This document shows positions 25,098 through 36,530 of a DNA stretch of 64,000 bases, piece by piece. The translations under genes and the position numbers were made by a program. This DNA comes from Paratinospora sagittata (Eukaryota > Streptophyta > Magnoliopsida > Ranunculales > Menispermaceae), in assembly GCA_035771175.1 (NCBI GenBank), contig JAYMFD010002346.1, positions 35,675-99,674 on the forward strand, in the 5' to 3' direction. Position 1 is the first letter of the stretch, and every line of letters starts with the position of its first letter. The notes beneath the pieces were generated by a model. It was not told the origin of the DNA. It worked only from the letters and a program-made list of their open reading frames with translations, and searched no databases.

Positions 25098-25499
25098 AAT
25101 TGCCTCAAACTCGTTTTCTAAGTAAATTTTTTTCATAGAAACTTCTGATTTGGGTGTCAAAAATTCATCAGAACCTCGGAATGAGGTTTCATTGACTCTA
25201 CGGGGTTCCTGGGAGGATATTGAGACTCGCACAATGTGTTATGGGAGAAAAAAGCCCAGTAGATTGGTTATGATTGCCTCAAACGGAATTTCTAAGCAAC
25301 TTTAATTCATTAAATAACACTTTTGGTTTGGGGGTCAAAAGTTCATCGGGATATTGGAACGGAGTTCCATCTATTCCGGGGGTCTCTAGAAGGATATTGG
25401 GACTCGCTCAAACAGTTAGTGGAGAAGGCAATACGGTGGATTGGTCGCGATTGCCTCAAACACATTTTCTAAGTAAATTTAGTTCATTTAAACCAAAAT

Positions 25500-28260
25500 T
25501 TTAGATTTGGGGGTCAAAATTTCACCGGGATATTGGAACGGAGTTCCATCTATTCCGGGGGTTGCTAGAAGGATATTGGGACTCGCTCAAAGAGTTGGTT
25601 GAGAAAGCAATATGGTGGATTGGTCGCGATTGCCTCAAACACATTTTCTAAGTTAATTTAGTTCATTTAAACCAAAATTTGAGATTTAGGGGTCAAAAAT
25701 TTATCGGAATATTGGAACGGAGTTCCATCTGTTCTGGGGGGTTGTTAGAAGGATATTGGGACTCGCTCAAAGAGTAGGTGGAGAAAGCAATCCGGTGGAT
25801 TGGTCGCGATTACCTCAAACACATTTTCTAAGTAAATTTAGTCCATTTAAACCAAAATTTGAGATTTAGGGGTCAAAAATTCATCGGGATATTGGAACGT
25901 TGTTCCATCTATTCCGGGGGTTCCTAGAAGGATATTGGGACTCCCTCAAAGACTTGGTGGAGAAAGCAATCCGGTGGATTGGTCGCGATTGCCTCAAACA
26001 CATTTTCTAGGTAAATTTAGTTCGTTTAAACCAAAATTTGAGATTTAGGGGTCAAGAATTCATCGGGATATTGGAACGGAGTTGCATCTATTCCGGGGGT
26101 TCCGAGAAGGATATTAGGACTCGCTCAAAGAGTAGGTGGAGAAAGCAATATGGTGGATTGGTCGCGATTGCTCCAAACACATTTGCTAAGTAAATTTAGT
26201 TCATTTAAACCAAAATTTGAGATTTATGGGTCAAAAATTCATTGGGATATTGGAACGGAGTTCCATCTATTCTGGGCGTTGTTTGAAGGATATTGGGACT
26301 CGCTCAAGGATTTGGTGGAGAAAGCAATCCGGTGGGTTGGTCGCGATTGCCTCAAACACTTTTTCAAAGTATATTTAGTTCATTTAAACAAAAATTTTAG
26401 ATTTGGGGGTCCAAAATTCACCGGGATATTGAAACGGAGTTCCATCTATTCCAAGGGGTTCCTAGAAGGATATTGGGACTCGCTCAAAGAGTTGGTGGAG
26501 AAAGCAATCTGGTGGATTGGTCGCGATTGCCTCAAACACATTTTCTAAGTAAATTTAGTTCATTTAAACCAAAAATTTTAGATTTGGGGGTCAAAAATTC
26601 ACCGGGATATTGCAACGGAGTTCCATCTATTCTGGGGGTTGCTAGAAGGATATTGGGACTAGCTCAAAGAGTTGGTGGAGAAGGCAATACGGTGGATTGG
26701 TCGCGATTGCCTCAAACACATTTTCTAAGTAAATTTAGTTCATTTAAACCAAAATTTTAGATTTGGGGGTCAAAAATTCACCTGGACATAGGAACGGAGT
26801 TCCATCTATTCCTGGGGTTCCTAGAAGGATATTGGGACTCGCACAAAGAGTTGGACGAGAAAGCAATACGGTGAATTGGTCGCGATTGCCTCAAACCCAT
26901 TATCTAAGTGAATTTAGTTCATATAAACTTCCGATTTGGGTGTCAAAAATTCTGCAGGACCTCGAAATGAGGTTTCATCGACTCTACGGGGTTCCTGGGA
27001 CGATATTGGGACTTGCACAATGTGTTATGGCAGAAAAAATCCCAGTGGATTGGTTATTTTTTCCTCAAACACATTTTCTAAGCCATTTTAGTTTATTAAA
27101 TAAACCTTTTGGTTTGGGGGTAAAAAATTCAGCTGGATATTGGAACAGAGTTCCATCTATTACTAGGGTTCCTAGTAGGATATTGGGACGCGCTCAAAGA
27201 GTAGGTGGAGAAAGCAATACGGTGGATTGGTCGCGATTGCTTCAAACACATTTTCTAAGTAAATTTAGTTCATTTAAACCAAAATTTGAGATTTATGGGT
27301 CAAAAATTTATCGGGATATTGGAATGGAGTTCCATCAATTCTGGGGGTTGCTAGAAGGATATTGGGACTCACCCAAAGAGTTGGTCGAGAAAGCAATTCG
27401 TTGTATTGGTTGGGATTGCCTCAAACACATTTTCTAAGTAAATTTAGTTCATTTAAACCAAAATTTTAGATTTGGGGGTCAAAAATTCACCGGGATATTG
27501 GAACGGAGTTCCATCTATTCCGGGGGTTCCGAGAAGGATATTAGGACTCGCTCAAAGAGTAGGTGGAGAAAGCAATACGGTGGATTGGTCGCGATTGCTT
27601 CAAACACATTTTCTAAGTAAATTTAGTTCATTTAAACCAAAATTTGAGATTTATGGGTCAAAAATTTATCGGGATATTGGAATGGAGTTCCATCAATTCT
27701 GGGGGTTGCTAGAAGGATATTGGGACTCACCCAAAGAGTTGGTCGAGAAAGCAATTCGTTGTATTGGTTGGGATTGCCTCAAACACATTTTCTAAGTAAA
27801 TTTAGTTCATTTAAACCAAAATTTTAGATTTGGGGGTCAAAAATTCACCGGGATATTGGAACGGAGTTCCATCTATTCCGGGGGTTCCGAGAAGGATATT
27901 AGGACTCGCTCAAAGAGTAGGTGGAGAAAGCAATACGGTGGATTGGTCGCGATTGCTTCAAACACATTTTCTAAGTAAATTTAGTTCATTTAAACCAAAA
28001 TTTGAGATTTAGGGGTCAAAAATTCATCGGGATATTGGAACGGAGTTCGATCTATTCTGGGGGTTGCTTGAAGGATATTGGGACTCACTTAAAGAGTTGG
28101 TGGAGAAAGCAATCTGGTGGATTTTTCGCGATTACCTCAAACACTTTTTCGAAGTATATCTAGTTCATTTAAACCAAAATTTTAGATTTGGGGGTCAAAA
28201 ATCCACCGGGATATTGGAACGGAGTTCTATCTATTCCAAGGGGTTCCTAGAAGGATATTG
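25500..28260 (+). repeat. A monomers with one stray B1-C1 pair
   Basis: Mostly A units. At about 26,885-27,235 there is a B1-C1 pair of the domain-1 type (CTGCAG at 26,952, ATGGCAG, and CCTAGTAGGATATTGGGACG), about 6.9 kb beyond the last member of domain 1 and surrounded by B2/C2 territory. Compared with domain-1 copies it has private changes (CAAACCCATTATC, CTGGGACGATATTGG), so it is an older or separately evolving relative. Confidence 0.85.
27192..27907 (+). repeat. 358-bp dimer, exact tandem duplication
   Basis: Two consecutive A units (2 x 179 bp) at about 27,192-27,549 repeat at about 27,550-27,907, with the match tailing on to about 28,010. Shared private variants include CCATCAATTCTGGGGG, GGACTCACCCAAAGAG and GCAATTCGTTGTATTGG. 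I found no difference within the repeated stretch by eye. The match ends where TTTATGGGTC in the first copy becomes TTTAGGGGTC. Confidence 0.9.
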
Positions 28261-31200
28261 GGACTCGCTCAAAGACTTGGTGGAGAAAGCAATCCGGTGG
28301 ATTGGTCGCGATTGCCTGAAACACATTTTCTAAGTAAATTTAGTTCATTTAAACCTAAAATTTTAGATTTGGGGGTCAAGAATTCACCGGGATATTGCAA
28401 CGGAGTTCCCTTTATTCCGGGGGTTCCTAGAAGGATATTGGGAGTCGCACAAAGAGTTGGGGGAGAAAGCAATCCGGTGGATTGTTCGCGATTGCCTCAA
28501 ACATATTTTCTAAGTAAATTTAGTTCATTTAAACCTAAAATTTTAGATTTGGGGGTCAAGAATTCACCGGGATATTGCAACGGAGTTCCATTTATTCCGG
28601 GGGTTCCTAGAAGGATATTGGGAGTCGCAAAAAGAGTTGGGGGAGAAAGCAATATGGTTGCTTGGTCGCAATTGCCTCAAACTCGTTTTCTAAGTGAATT
28701 TTGTTCATATAAACTTTTGATTTGGGTGTCAAAAATTCATCAGAACCTCGGAATGAGGTTTCATCGACTCTACGGGGTTCCTGGGAGGATATTGAGACTC
28801 GCACAATGTGTTATGGGAGAAAAAATCCCAGTAGATTGGTTATGGTTGCCTCAAACGGAATTTCTAAGCAACTTTAATTCATTAAATAACACTTTTGGTT
28901 TGGGGGTCAAAAGTTCATCGGGATATTGGAACGGGGTTCCATCTATTCCGGGGGTCGCTAGAAGGATATTGGGAGTCGCTCAAAGAGTAGGTAGGGAAAG
29001 CCATACGATGGATTGGTCACGATTGCCTCAAACACATTTTTTAAGTAAATTTAGTTCATTTAAAACAAAATTTTAGATTTGGGGGTGAGAAATTCATCGG
29101 CATATTGGACCAGAGTTCCATCTGTTCCGAGGGTTCCTAGAAGGATATTGAGACTCGCTCAAAGAGTTGGGGGTGAAAACAATCTGGTGGATTGATCGCG
29201 ATTGCCTCAAACGCATGCTCTAAGTGAATTTAATTCATTTAAACTTCTGATTTAGTTGTCAAAAATTCACCAGGACCTCGGAATGAGGTTCCATCGACTC
29301 TGGGGGGTTCCTGGGAGGATATCGAGGGTCGCTCAATGTGTTATGGAAGAAAAAAGCCCAGTGGATTGGTTATGGTTGCCTCAAACCCATTTTCTAAGCC
29401 GTTTTCATTCATTAAATAAAACTTTTGGTTTGGGGGTCAAAAATTTATCGGGATATTGGAACAGAGTTCCATCTATTCCGGGGGTTGCTAGAAGGATATT
29501 GGGACTCGCTCAAAGTGTTGGTGGAGAAAGCAATCCGGTGGATTGGTCCCGATTGCCTGAAACACATTTTCTAAGTAAATTTAGTTCATTTAAACCAAAA
29601 TTTTAGCTTTGGAGGTCAAAAATTCACCGGGATATTGGAACGGAGTTCCATCTATTCCGGGGGTTGCTAGAAGGATATTGGGACTCGCTCAAAGAGTTGG
29701 TGGAGAAAGCAATATGGTGGATTGGTCGCGATTGCCTCAAACACATTTTCTAAGTTAATTTAGTTCATTTAAACCAAAATTTGAGATTTAGGGGTCAAAA
29801 ATTTATCGGGATATTGGAACGGAGTTCCATCTGTTCTGGGGGGTTGTTAGAAGGATATTGGGAATCGCTCAAAGAGTTGGTGGAGAAAGCAATCAGGTGG
29901 ATTGGGCGCGATTGCCTCAAACACATTTTCTAAGTAAATTTAGTTCATTTAAACCCAAAATTTTAGATTTGGGGGTAAAAAATTCACCGGGATATTGGAA
30001 CGGAGTTCCATTTATTCCGGGGGTTCTTAGAATGATACTGGGACTCGCACAAAGAGTTGGGGGAGAAAACAATGCGGTGGATTCGTCGCAATTGCCTCAA
30101 ACTCGTTTTCTAAGTGAATTTAGTTCATATAAACTTCCGATTTTGGTGTCAAAAATTCATCAGGACGTCGGAATGAGGTTTCATCGACTCTACGGGGTTC
30201 CTGGGAGGATATTGAGTCTCGCACAATGTGTTATGGGAGAAAAAAGCCCAGTGGATTGGTTATGGTTGCCTCAAACGCATTTTCTAGGCCATTTTAATTC
30301 ATTAAATTACACTTTTGGTTTGGGGGTCAAAAATTCATCGGGATATTGGAACGGAGTTCCAGCTATTTCGAGGGTCGCTAGAAGGATATTGGGACTCGCT
30401 CAAAGAGTAGGTGGAGAAAGCCATCCGGTGGATTGGTCCCGATTGCGTCAAACACATTTTCTAAGTAAATTTAGTTCATTTAAACCAAATTTTGAGATTT
30501 AGAGGTCAAAAATTCATCGGGATATTGGAACGGAGTTCCATTTATTTCGGGGGTTCCTAGAAGGATATAGGGACTCGCTCAAAGAGTTGGGGGAGAAAGC
30601 ACTACGGTGGATTGATCGTGATTGCCTCAAACGCGTTTTTTAAGTGAATTTAGTTCATATAACTTCCGATTTGGGTGTCAAATATTCAGCAGGACCTCGG
30701 AATGAGGTTTCATCAACTCTACAGGGTTCCTGGGAGGATATTGAGACGCGCACAATGTGTTATTGGAGAAAAAAGCCCAGGGGGATTGGTTATGGTTGCC
30801 TCAAACGCATTTTCTAAGCCATTTTAATTCATTAAATAACACTTTTGGTTTGGGGGTCAAAAATTCATTGGGATATTGGAATAGAGTTCCATCTATTCTG
30901 AGGGTCCCTAAAAGGATATTGGCACTTGCTCAAAGTGTTGGGCGGAAAAAAAATTGGTCACCGTTGCCTCAAACACGTCTTTCATGTCAATTTTGTTCAA
31001 TTAAACTAAAACTTTCGATTTTGAGGTCAAAAATTCACCGGGATATTAGAACGGAGTTCCATCTATTTCGGAGGTTCTTAAAAGGACATTGGGACTCGCT
31101 CAAAGAGTTGAGGGAGAAAGCAATCCGGTGGATTGGTCGCGATTGCTTGAAATACATTTTCTAAGTAAATTTAGTTCTTTTAAACCAAAATTTTAGCTTT

Positions 31201-31499
31201 GGAGGTCAAAAATTCACCGGGATATTGGAACGGAGTTCCATCTATTCCGGGGGTTCCTAGAAGGATATTGGGACTCGCTCAAAAAGTTGGTGGAGAAAGC
31301 AATCTGGAGGATTGGTCGCGATTGCCTGAAACACATTTTCTAAGTAAATTTAGTTCATTTAAACCTAAAATTTTAGATTTGGGGGTCAAGAATTCACCGG
31401 GATATTGCAACGGAGTTCCATTTATTCCGGGGGTTCCTAGAAGGATATTGGGAGTGGCGCAAAGAGTTGGGGGAGAAAACAATGCGGTGGACTGGTCGC

Positions 31500-31676
31500 A
31501 ATTGCCTCAAACTCGTTTTCTAAGCCATTTTAATTCATTAAATAACACTTTTGGTTTGGGGGTCAAAAATTCATCGAGTTATTGGAACGGAGTTTCATCT
31601 ATTTCGGGGGTCGCTAGAAAGATATTGGGACTCGCTCAAAGAGAAGGTGGAGAAAGCAATACGGTGGATTGGTCGC
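31500..31676 (+). repeat. B/C hybrid monomer (177 bp)
   Basis: The unit starts as B2 (CAATTGCCTCAAACTCGTTTTC) but changes to C2 (TAAGCCATTTTAATTC, then ATTAAATAACAC) within the shared TTTTCTAAG block. One B unit's worth of sequence is thus lost. This is what an unequal crossover between adjacent B and C units inside a short shared tract would leave. Confidence 0.85.
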
Positions 31677-32939
31677 GATTGCCTCAAACACATTTTTTAA
31701 GTAAATTTAGTTCATTTAAACCAAAATTTGAGATTTAGGGGTCAAAAATTTATCGGGAAATTGGAACGGAGTTCCATCTATTCCGGGGGTTCCTAGAAGG
31801 ATATTGGGACTCGCTCAAAGACTTGGTGGAGAAAGCAATCCGGTGGATTGGTCGCGATTGCCTCAAACATATTTTCTAAGTAAATTTAGTTCATTTAAAC
31901 CAAAATTTTAGATTAGGGGGTCAACAATTCACCGGGATATTGGAACGGAGTTCCATCTATTCCGGGGGCTCCTAGAAGGATATTGGGACTCGCTCAAAGA
32001 GTTGGTGGAGAAAGCAATCCGGTGGATTGGTCGCGATTGCCTCAAACACATTTTCTAAGTAAATTTAGTTCATTTAAATCCAAAATTTTAGATTTGGGGG
32101 TCAAAATTTCACCGGGATATTGGAACGGAATTCCATTTATTCCCGGGGTTCCAAGAAGGATATTGGGACTCGCTCAAAGAGTTGGTGGAGAAAGCAAGCC
32201 GGTGGATTGGTCGCGATTGCCTCAAACATATGTTCTAAGTAAATTTAGTTCATTTAAATCCAAAATTTTAGATTTGGGGGTCATAAATTTCCCGGGATAT
32301 TGGAACGGAGTTCCATTTATTCTGAGGGTTCCTAGATGGATATTGGGACTCGCACAAAGAGTTGGGGGAGAAAGCAATACGGTTGATTGGTCGCAATTGC
32401 CTCAAACTCGTTTTCTAAGTGAATTTAGTTCATATAAACTTCCGGTTTGGGTGTCAAAAATTCATCAGGATTTCAGAATGAGGTTTCATCGACTCTACGG
32501 GGTTCCTGGGAGGATATTGAGACTCGCACAATGTGTTATGGGAAAAAAAAGCCCAGTGGATTGGTTATGGTTGCCTCAAACGCATTTTCTTAGCCATTTT
32601 AATTCCTTAAATAACATTTTTGGTTTGGTGGTCAAAAATTCATCGGGATATTGGAACTGAGTTCCATCTATTACGGGGGTCGCTAGAAGGATATTGAGAC
32701 TCGCTCAAAGAGTAGGTGGAGAAAGTCATCTGGTGGATTGGTCGTGATTGCCTCAAAAACATTTTCTAAGTAAATTAGTTCATGTAAACCAAAATTTTAG
32801 ATTGGGCATCAAAAATTCACGGGATATTGGAACGGAATTCCATCTATTCTGGGGGTTCCTAGAAGGATATTCGGACTCGCTCAAAGAGTTGGTGGAGAAA
32901 GCAATCCGGTGGATTGTTCGCGATTGCCTCAAACATATT

Positions 32940-35420
32940 TTCTAAGTAAATTTAGTTCATTTAAACCCAAAATTTTAGATTTGGGGGTCAAAAATTCACC
33001 GGGATACTGCAACGGAGTTCCATTTATTCCGGGGGTTCCTAGAAGGATATTGGGACTCGCACAAAGAGTTGGGGGAGAAAGCAATACGGTTGATTGGTCG
33101 CAATTGCCTCAAACTCGTTTTCTAAGTGAATTTAGTTCATATAAACTTTTGATTTCGGTGTCAAAAATTCATCCGGACCTCGGAATGAGGTTTCATCGAC
33201 TCTACGGGGTTCCTGGGAGGATATTGAGACTCGCACAATGTGTTAGGGGAGAAAAAAGCCCACTAGATTGGTTATGGTTGCCTCAAACGCATTTTCTAAG
33301 CCACTTTAATTCATTAAATAACACTTTTGGTTTGGGGGTCAAAAATTCATCGGGATATTGGAACGGAGTTCCATCTATTCCGGGGGTCGCTAGAAGGATA
33401 TTGGGACTCGCTCAAAGAGTAGGTGGTGAAAGCCATCCGGTGGATTGGTCGCGATTGCCTCAAACACATTTTCTAAGTAAATTTAGTTCATTTAAATCCA
33501 AAATTTTAGATTTGGGGTTCAAAAATTCACCGGGATATTGGAACGGAGTTCCATTTATTCCGAGGGTTTTTAGAAGGATATAGGGACTCGCACAAAGAGT
33601 TGGGGGAGAAAGCAATGCGGTGGATTGGTCGCAATTGCCTCAAACTCGTTTTCCAAGTGAATTTAGTTCATATAAACTTCCGATTTGGGTGTCAAAATTT
33701 CAGCAAGACCTCGGAATGAGGTTTCATCAACTCTACGAGGTTCCTGGGAGGATATTGAGACTCGCACAATGTGTTATGGGAGAAAAAAGCCCAGTGGAAT
33801 TGTTATGGTTGCCTCAAACGCATTTTCTTAGCCATTTTAATTCCTTAAATAACACTTTTGGTTTGGGGGTCAAAAATTCATCGGGATATTGGAACGGAGT
33901 TCCATTTATTCCGGGGGTCGCTAGAAGGATATTGGGACTCGCTCAAATAGTAGGTGGAGAAAGCCATCTAGTGGATTGTTCGCGATTGCCTCAAACACAT
34001 TTTCTAAGTAAATTTAGTTCATTTAAGCCAAAATTTTAGATTTGGGGGCCAAAAATTCCCCGGGATATTGGAACGGAGTTCCATCTATTCCGGGGGTTCC
34101 TAGAAGGATATTGGGACTCGCTCAAAGAGTTGGTGGAGAAAGCAATCCGGTGGATTGGTCGGGATTGCCTCAAACTCATTTTCTAAGTAAATTTAGTTCA
34201 TTTAAACCTAAAATTTTAGATTTGGGGGTCAAGAATTCACCGGGATACTGCAACGGAGTTCCATTTATTCCGGGGGTTCCTAGAAGGATATTGGGAGTCG
34301 CACAAAGAGTTGGGGGAGAAAACAATACGGTTGATCGGTCGGAATTGCCTCAAACTCGTTTTCTAAGTGAATTTAGTTCATATAAACTTTTGATTTGGCT
34401 GTCAAAAAATCATCAGGACCTCGAAATGAGGTTTCATCGACTCTACGGGGTTCCTGGGAGGATATTGAGACTCGCACAATGTGTTATGGGAGAAAAAGGC
34501 CCAGTAGATTGGTTTTGGTTGCCTCAAACGCATTTTCTAAGCCACTTTAATTCATTAAATAACACTTTTGGTTTGGGGTTCAAAAATTCATCGGGATATT
34601 GGAACGGAGTTCCATCTATTCACGGGGTCGCTAGAAGGATATTGGGACTCGCTCAAAGAGTAGGTGGAGAAAGCCATCCGGTGGATTGGTCGCGATTGCC
34701 TCAAACACATTTTCTAAGTAAATTTAGTTCATTTAAATCCAACATTTTAGATTTAGGGTTCAAAAATTCACCGGGATATTGGAACGGAGTTCCATTTATT
34801 CCGAGGCTTTTTAGAAGGATATAGGGACTCGCACAAAGAGTTGGGGGAGAAAGCAATGCGGTGGATTGGTCGCAATTGCCTCAAACTCGTTTTCTAAGTG
34901 AATTTAGTTCATATAAACTTCCGATTTGGGTGTCAAAATTTCAGCAAGACCTCGGAATGAGGTTTCATCGACTCTACGGGGTTCCTGGGAGGATATTGAG
35001 ACTCGCACAATGTGTTATGGGAGAAAATAGCCCAGTGGAATGGTTATGGTTGCCTCAAACGCATTTTCTTAGCCATTTTAATTCCTTAAATAACACCTTT
35101 GGTTTGGGGGTCAAAAATTCATCGGGATATTGGAACGGAGTTCCATTTATTCCGGGGGTCGCTAGAAGGATATTGGGACTTGCTCAAAGAGTAGGTGGAG
35201 AAAGCCATCTCGTGGATTGTTCGCGATTGCCTCAAACACATTTTCTAAGTAAATTTAGTTCATTTAAACCAAAATTTTAGATTTGGGGGCCAAAAATTCC
35301 CCGGGATATTGGAACGGAGTTCCATCTATTCCGGGGGTTCGTAGAAGGATATTGGGACTCGCTCAAAGAGTTGGTGGAGAAAGCAATCCGGTGGATTGGT
35401 CGGGATTGCCTCAAACACAT
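32940..35420 (+). repeat. 1,241-bp (7-mer) tandem duplication, two copies
   Basis: Landmark pairs are 33,620/34,861, 34,042/35,283 and the identical start of both following units. Shared private variants are TTTTTAGAAGGATATAGGG, GTCAAAATTTCAGCAAGACC and GGGGGCCAAAAATTCCCCGG. Each copy contains A, B2 and C2 units. Copies differ by scattered substitutions, so this is older than the 2,293-bp amplification. The similarity fades after about 35,560. Confidence 0.85.
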
Positions 35421-36492
35421 TTTCTAAGTAAATTTAGTTCATTTAAACCTAAAATTTTAGATTTGGGGGTCAAGAATTCACCGGGATTTTGCAACGGAGT
35501 TCCATTTATTCCGGGGGTTCCTAGAAGGAAATTGGGAGTCGTACAAAGAGTTGGGGGAGAAAGCAATCCGGTGGATTGTTCGCGATTGCCTCAAACATAT
35601 TTTCCAAGTAAATTTAGTTCATTTAAACCTAAAATTTTAGATTTGGGGGTCAAGAATTCACCGGGATATTGCAACGGAGTTCCTTTTATTCCGGGGGTTC
35701 CTAGAAGGATATTGGGAGTCGCACAAAGAGTTGGGGGAGAAAGCAATATGGTTGATTGGTCGCAATTGCCTCAAACTCGTTTTCTAAGTGAATTTTGTTC
35801 ATATAAACTTCTGATTTGGGTGTCAAAAATTCATCAGAACCTCGGAATGAGGTTTCATCGACTCTACGGGGTTCCTGGGAGGATATTGAGACTCGCACAA
35901 TGTGTTATGGGAGAAAAAAGCCCAATAGATTGGTTATGGTTGCCTCAAACGGAATTTCTAAGCAACTTTAATTCATTAAATAACCCTTTTGGTTTGGGGG
36001 TCAAAAGTTCATCGGGATATTGGAACGGAGTTCCATCTATTCCGGGGGTCGCTAGAAGGATATTGGGACTCGCTCAAAGAGTAGGTGGAGAAAGCCATAC
36101 GATGGATTGGTCGCGATTGCCTCAAACACATTTTTTAAGTAAATTTAGTTCATTTAAAACAAAATTTTAGATTTGGGGGTGAGAAATTCATCGGCATATT
36201 GGAACAGAGTTCCATCTGTTCCGAGGGTTCCTAGAAGGATATTGGGACTCGCTCAAAGAGTAGGTGGAGAAAGCCATCTGGTGGATTGGTCGCGATTGCC
36301 TCAAACACATTTTCTAAGTAAATTAGTTCATGTAAACCAAAATTTTAGATTGGGGGTTAAAAATTCACCGAGAATGTTGGAATGGAGTTTCATCTATTCC
36401 GGGGATTCCTGAAAGGATATTAGGACTCGCTAAAAGTGTTGGTGGAGAAAGCAATCCGGTGGATTGGTCGCGATTGCCTGAAACACATTTTC

Positions 36493-36530
36493 TAAGTAAA
36501 TTTAGTTCATTTAAGTAAATTTAGTTCATT
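36493..36530 (+). repeat. 19-bp direct duplication inside a monomer
   Basis: TAAGTAAATTTAGTTCATT is present twice in a row, lengthening this A unit. The two copies adjoin without extra bases, as expected for replication slippage. Confidence 0.95.

Larger units (their letters stand above)
22860..25500 (+). repeat. B2/C2-rich mosaic segment 1
   Basis: A, B2 and C2 units alternate, often as A-B-C trimers. In this segment many A units carry the extra C (AACCCAAAATTTTAG), making them 180 bp, while B is 174 and C 177 bp; all are multiples of three, so one forward frame stays open for long stretches. Part of it (22,864 to about 24,000) matches 32,205 to about 33,340 (shift roughly 9.3 kb), including the shortened GTAAATTAGTTCATGTAAAC variant at about 23,432 and 32,770. 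Confidence 0.85.
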
